DNA from: Ventricola sp036297385
GTDB taxonomy: Bacteria; Bacillota; Clostridia; Christensenellales; Aristaeellaceae
Direction: 5' to 3'
Length of the DNA stretch: 7,126 bases
Assembly: GCA_036297385.1 (NCBI GenBank)
Contig: JAXJLD010000019.1
Span: forward strand, 1 to 7,126
Shown here: positions 4,897-7,126 of the stretch, piece by piece
How the letters are laid out: each line of letters begins with the position of its first letter
Position numbering within the stretch: the stretch's first letter is position 1
Notes under the pieces: model-generated
Seen by the model: the letters and a program-made list of their open reading frames with translations, nothing else
Database searches by the model: none
Told to the model about the DNA's origin: nothing
Made by a program: the position numbers and the translations under genes

Positions 4897-5382
4897 TTAT
4901 TTTTTGAAGATGAACAGCTTGGAAAACACGTAATTCAACACGATGACCACAAAGTTCGTCACCAGCTTCATCACCAGATCGTTCAGCCCGATCATCTCCA
5001 CGGTCACATACATGATGGCCGTCTCCATGCCCAGCGACACCAGACGCATGGCCACGAAGCCCGCCGCCTCGCGCAGCAGCGCCTTGGCTCCGTCGCAATG
5101 CGTATGAAAGACAAATACCTTGTTCGCCCAATAGGCAAATGCCACGGCCAGCACCCACGCCGCCCATGTGCCGGGCATCACGCCCATGCCAAACACGCGC
5201 GTCGCCGCGAAGTAGGCGACATAATTGACCACGGTTGTCGCCACGCCGACCAAGAGATAGGTCACCAGCTCGGTATTGTTCCACAGCTTTTCACACACGC
5301 CGCCCAGCTTCGGCGAAATTCTGCCGATCAGACGGATCACCCCGCGCGCCAGCGCGTCAATCCAGCCCCAGATTGTTTTCAT
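4897..5382 (-). CDS. GtrA family membrane protein
   Basis: A 161-residue integral membrane protein of the GtrA/DPMS family, implicated in moving lipid-linked sugars across the membrane for glycosylation of envelope polysaccharides and teichoic acids. A roughly 35-residue amphipathic N-terminal part (basic, with two Trp) precedes four transmembrane segments at about 39-62, 69-91, 106-130 and 136-157. Family hallmarks are the ending of helix 2 in WANKVFVF and of helix 4 in NYVFSKLFIFKK at the C-terminus. The start at 5382 has an AAGGAAGG-type ribosome binding site about 5 nt upstream, less perfect than its neighbours. It is the first gene of the operon, behind the promoter at 5472-5500. Its stop codon TAA is the beginning of the ribosome binding site of the LCP-like gene, so the two are tightly linked, which fits a shared envelope-polymer role. 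No glycosyltransferase is adjacent within the window. Confidence 0.92.
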   Translation of the reverse strand: MKTIWGWIDALARGVIRLIGRISPKLGGVCEKLWNNTELVTYLLVGVATTVVNYVAYFAATRVFGMGVMPGTWAAWVLAVAFAYWANKVFVFHTHCDGAKALLREAAGFVAMRLVSLGMETAIMYVTVEMIGLNDLVMKLVTNFVVIVLNYVFSKLFIFKK

Positions 5383-5471
5383 GTCATCCTTCCTTTATCG
5401 ATCTGTACGCATCTGTAATCTGCGCCGCGCCTGCGGCACATGATGGCATAACGCCCCACTTTGATGCTGTT

Positions 5472-5500
5472 ATTATAGCACGCGCTCCACAGAGGGTCAA
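5472..5500 (-). promoter_or_regulatory. Sigma-A promoter of the gtrA-LCP-proA-rpiB operon
   Basis: On the minus strand, TTGACC (5495-5500), 17 nt, TATAAT (5472-5477). The -35 differs from consensus at one base. Transcription would begin near 5465, leaving a leader of about 80 nt that contains a GC-rich hairpin (GCCGC with GCGGC, 5424-5437 region). No riboswitch or T-box pattern is apparent in that leader. Confidence 0.82.
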
Positions 5501-5544
5501 TTCTGTTTGTCCGTCCCACGCGCCTGTTTTCTTTCCGCAACCGC

Positions 5545-5573
5545 TTTTCTTTTTTCCCCGGATAGCGTATAAT
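5545..5573 (+). promoter_or_regulatory. Probable promoter of the phosphoribosyltransferase gene
   Basis: A perfect TATAAT at 5568-5573 lies 37 nt before the start codon. The hexamer 17 nt upstream (TTTTCT, 5545-5550) matches the -35 consensus poorly, so the promoter may be weak or activator-dependent. The pyrimidine-rich stretch 5543-5558 lies just upstream. It is divergent from the operon promoter at 5472-5500, about 70 bp away. Confidence 0.55.
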
Positions 5574-5610
5574 AAGGGATTGAAGAAACATATAAACGGA
5601 GGTCTGCCCC

Positions 5611-6483
5611 ATGGAAAACCCGATCATTTCATGGCTGTTTGAAACCGACGCCGTCCGCGTCTGCCCGGAGGGTCAGCCGTTCTGGTACACATCCGGCAAG
5701 CTGGGCCCGTTCTACATCAATACCCAGTTCCTCTATGGCAGCGAAGCCGCCGCCAACAGCCTGCTCAAGACCATCGAGGAGGCCTGCGCGGGCGATAAGC
5801 TCGCCTTCTATGACAAGGTGTGGGCGGATATCTCCGCGCAGCTTGCCGCCTGCCCGATCTATGCGCAGCTCATCGACCTGCTGACCGAGGCGGCCGCCAA
5901 GATGGACGTGGATTTCGTCTCCGGCGGCGAGCGCCGTGACTTCTTCTTCTCCATGCCGGTCGCCAAAAAGCTGGGCATGGGCCACCTGTCCATCTTCAAG
6001 GATCTCTCCTGCGTCTATACCGACAAGGATGGCGTGAGTATGCCGGCCGATCAGGCTGAGCTGGCGGGCAAGAAGAGCGTCCACATCGCTGACCTCATCA
6101 CCGTCGCCTCCTCCTACATCCGCGCATGGATTCCCGCTGTGGAAAGCCTCGGCGCGAAGATTGCCTGCTCCCTCGCCGTCGTCGATCGCGATCAGGGCGG
6201 CAGCGAGATTCTCGCCAATGCGGGCTGCCCGCTGACCACGCTGGTCACCATCAAGCCGGAGCTGTTTGCGCAGGCGCACAAGCTCGGCCGCGTCACCGAT
6301 GCGCAGGTGGCGCTGGTGAACGCCTTTATCGCTGACCCGGACCAGTTCATGCACGATTTCCTGATCGCGCACCCGGACTTCCTCGCCAACGAGATCGCCA
6401 AGGGCGGCAAGAGCGCTCAGCGCGCCGAACTGTGCATCCAGAGCGGCTTTGCCCCGGAAGAGGCCCTGCCCAAGAAGGCATGA
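5611..6483 (+). CDS. Divergent orotate phosphoribosyltransferase-like protein
   Basis: A 290-residue protein resembling the orotate phosphoribosyltransferase fold (type I PRTase), which transfers the ribose-phosphate of PRPP to a base. Similarity cues: WYTSGKLGPFYINTQF at 25-40, resembling the SGxxSPxY motif of PyrE; FVSGGERRDFFFSMPVAKKLG at 102-122, in the place of the central Gly-rich strand and helix; and VHIADLITVASSYIRAW at 157-173, where the PRPP loop (usually D-D-x-x-T-T-G-G-S) should be. The first Asp of that loop is Ala160 and the Gly pair is replaced by Ala-Ser, so PRPP binding may be altered. There are about 80 extra residues compared with classical PyrE (about 210). The start has GGAGGT at 5598-5603, 7 nt upstream. 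It overlaps the GNAT gene by ATGA. No other pyrimidine genes are near, so a canonical PyrE role is not assured. Confidence 0.8.
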   Translation: MENPIISWLFETDAVRVCPEGQPFWYTSGKLGPFYINTQFLYGSEAAANSLLKTIEEACAGDKLAFYDKVWADISAQLAACPIYAQLIDLLTEAAAKMDVDFVSGGERRDFFFSMPVAKKLGMGHLSIFKDLSCVYTDKDGVSMPADQAELAGKKSVHIADLITVASSYIRAWIPAVESLGAKIACSLAVVDRDQGGSEILANAGCPLTTLVTIKPELFAQAHKLGRVTDAQVALVNAFIADPDQFMHDFLIAHPDFLANEIAKGGKSAQRAELCIQSGFAPEEALPKKA

Positions 6484-6809
6484 TTGATCTAAAATGGATT
6501 GGAAAAGGCGCAGATGATCTGCGCTTTTTCATTCGCCTTGACGGTGCGCACGCGGGCGGCATCACCGTATACAGCACCTGCACTCCCCGCTTTTCCTACG
6601 GCATAGCCGTTGCACCGCATCTTCGGCGGCAGGGCGTTGCCAAAGCGGCGCTTCCCCTGCTCTTTGCAGAGATGAAGCGCCGCGGGTGGACGCGGGCTGT
6701 CGTGCAGGTAGCGCAGGATAACGCCGCCTCCCTTGCGCTGCACCGTGCGCTGGGGTTCAGCCCCATCGCCAAGGACGAAAATACCGTCACACTCGCGCTT
6801 GATCTGTGA
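6480..6809 (+). CDS. GNAT family N-acetyltransferase
   Basis: A 109-residue compact acetyl-CoA-dependent acyltransferase of the GNAT superfamily, substrate unknown. The acetyl-CoA pyrophosphate-binding motif appears as GIAVAPHLRRQGVAKAAL at 41-58, with R49-x-x-G52-x-A54. Motif B follows as VAQDNAASLALHRALGF at 77-93, ending in the usual Gly-Phe. The N-terminal part is short (about 30 residues before the first core strand), so this is a minimal member. The start at 6480 is chosen because ATGA overlaps the stop of the preceding gene; an in-frame ATG further upstream at 6432 lies inside that gene. The local ribosome binding site is weak (AAGAAGG immediately before the ATG), so translation probably depends on coupling to the upstream gene. 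A terminator-like hairpin lies in codons 8-17. It may modify a small molecule, peptide or ribosomal protein; nothing here decides. Confidence 0.88.
   Translation: MIDLKWIGKGADDLRFFIRLDGAHAGGITVYSTCTPRFSYGIAVAPHLRRQGVAKAALPLLFAEMKRRGWTRAVVQVAQDNAASLALHRALGFSPIAKDENTVTLALDL
6502..6530 (+). terminator. Terminator-like hairpin inside the start of the GNAT gene
   Basis: A 13-bp stem (6502-6514 with 6518-6530) around a TGA loop: GCGCAGA pairs with TCTGCGC, extended by AAAAG/TTTTT pairs. The one wobble (6507/6525) is G-U on the plus strand but C-A on the minus strand. The GC core followed by T5 is the shape of an intrinsic terminator, 19 nt after the phosphoribosyltransferase stop. It lies within codons 8-17 of the GNAT gene, so it may attenuate that gene when it is not being translated. 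Confidence 0.6.
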
Positions 6810-6857
6810 TTCTGTTCGTATCTTATCATTTTCAGATAAAACCGAGCTATAAGCGCG

Positions 6858-6958
6858 AAGCGATGAAGGGAGTCTGAGGGACACCGTCCCTCAGGCGGGT
6901 TTGGGCGGCAGCCCAACGCATCCCTATATGGCGAAGCCATTCAGGCAAAGTCGTCAGG
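6858..6958 (+). repeat. Structured intergenic repeat, copy 1
   Basis: Identical over 101 of 101 bases to 7026-7126. Internal hairpins: CTGAGGGAC with GTCCCTCAG (6874-6882/6886-6894, loop ACC), TTGGGC with GCCCAA (around 6901-6915), and ATGGC-GAA-GCCAT (6929-6941). CGTCAGG at the end (6952-6958) pairs with CCTGACG at 6972-6978, enclosing GCGAAGC. An open minus-strand frame through it looks spurious. Confidence 0.92.
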
Positions 6959-7025
6959 GAGCGAAGCGTGACCTGACGGGGCTTATCTCTTGGCTTTTTC
7001 ATTCACAAACAGTATGATGAGCAAA

Positions 7026-7126
7026 AAGCGATGAAGGGAGTCTGAGGGACACCGTCCCTCAGGCGGGTTTGGGCGGCAGCCCAACGCATCCCTATATGGC
7101 GAAGCCATTCAGGCAAAGTCGTCAGG
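7026..7126 (+). repeat. Structured intergenic repeat, copy 2 (cut by window edge)
   Basis: Perfect direct repeat of 6858-6958 at a distance of 168 nt. The base just to the left differs (A at 7025, G at 6857), so the left boundary is real. The right boundary is unknown because the window ends inside the CGTCAGG arm; a third unit may follow. Confidence 0.92.

Larger units (their letters stand above)
6810..7126. other. Non-coding right end made mostly of a structured tandem repeat
   Basis: No gene with a ribosome binding site is seen in these 317 bases. A 48-nt lead-in (6810-6857) with a weak TTATC/GATAA hairpin is followed by repeat copy 1, a 67-nt spacer (6959-7025) and repeat copy 2, which runs off the window. 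The spacer begins GAGCGAAGCG and contains CCTGACG (6972-6978), which pairs with CGTCAGG at the end of copy 1, so the functional unit is probably longer than the identical block. A T5 run (6995-6999) follows. Confidence 0.7.

Noticed and set aside
4053..4907. 284-residue plus-strand frame opposite the LCP-like gene
   Set aside because: Low-complexity His/Arg/Ala composition and no ribosome binding site; it mirrors the coding strand.
5424..5437. Riboswitch in the gtrA operon leader
   Set aside because: There is only a short GC hairpin; no aptamer-like conserved core or terminator/antiterminator pair was visible in the 80-nt leader.
6823..6839. Terminator after the GNAT gene (TTATC/GATAA)
   Set aside because: Only a 5-bp AT-rich stem with a 7-nt loop, followed by A rather than T.
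6596..6940. 114-residue minus-strand frame starting inside the repeat
   Set aside because: Its start lies in the non-coding repeat and it runs antisense to the GNAT gene; there is no ribosome binding site.
6858..7126. CRISPR array
   Set aside because: The repeats are over 100 nt with a 67-nt spacer, have several internal hairpins, number only two and have no cas gene nearby.

Overview
The window looks like chromosomal DNA from a fairly GC-rich, low-pathogenicity-signal Firmicute, most likely a gut-type Clostridia. The reasons are strong AGGAGG ribosome binding sites 5-8 nt before almost every start, consensus sigma-A promoters (TTGACA-N17-TATAAT), a CIRCE operator of the HrcA type, and an LCP/GtrA pair typical of Gram-positive envelopes. 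The order or genus cannot be fixed from sequence alone. I see no transposase, integrase, phage gene, CRISPR array, tRNA or rRNA.

Layout from left to right. Positions 1-75 hold a short fragment of a repeat that reappears, inverted, at the right end. At 211-618 (minus) is an Hsp20 small heat-shock protein with its own terminator on the left and, on the right, a consensus promoter whose -35 box lies inside a CIRCE element. Then come an unassigned strong plus-strand terminator (877-908), a 118-residue hypothetical protein (1005-1361, plus) and a 78-residue two-helix membrane protein (1453-1689, plus) whose consensus promoter is embedded in a palindrome. A convergent intergenic region (1690-1984) is packed with three hairpin-forming elements, one of them a clear minus-strand terminator.

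The main block is a minus-strand operon reading 5382 to 1985: GtrA-family membrane protein, a degenerate LCP-like exported protein, proA (gamma-glutamyl phosphate reductase), a small eight-cysteine zinc-ribbon-like protein and rpiB (ribose-5-phosphate isomerase B). GtrA to LCP is 10 nt, LCP to proA is a 4-nt ATGA overlap and proA to the cysteine-rich protein is 28 nt. A good promoter sits at 5472-5500. The first two genes point to cell-envelope polymer work; the others are central or amino-acid metabolism, so the operon is functionally mixed.

Divergently, a plus-strand pair encodes a divergent orotate-phosphoribosyltransferase-like protein (5611-6483) and a GNAT acetyltransferase (6480-6809), joined by another ATGA overlap. 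A terminator-like hairpin lies inside the first codons of the GNAT gene. The right end (6858-7126) holds two perfectly identical 101-nt copies of a structured intergenic repeat at a 168-nt period, the second cut by the window edge. The most interesting unexplained material is in the non-coding structure (repeats, palindromes, the embedded terminator) rather than in a novel multi-gene system; I did not find convincing evidence for an undescribed defence or biosynthetic system.
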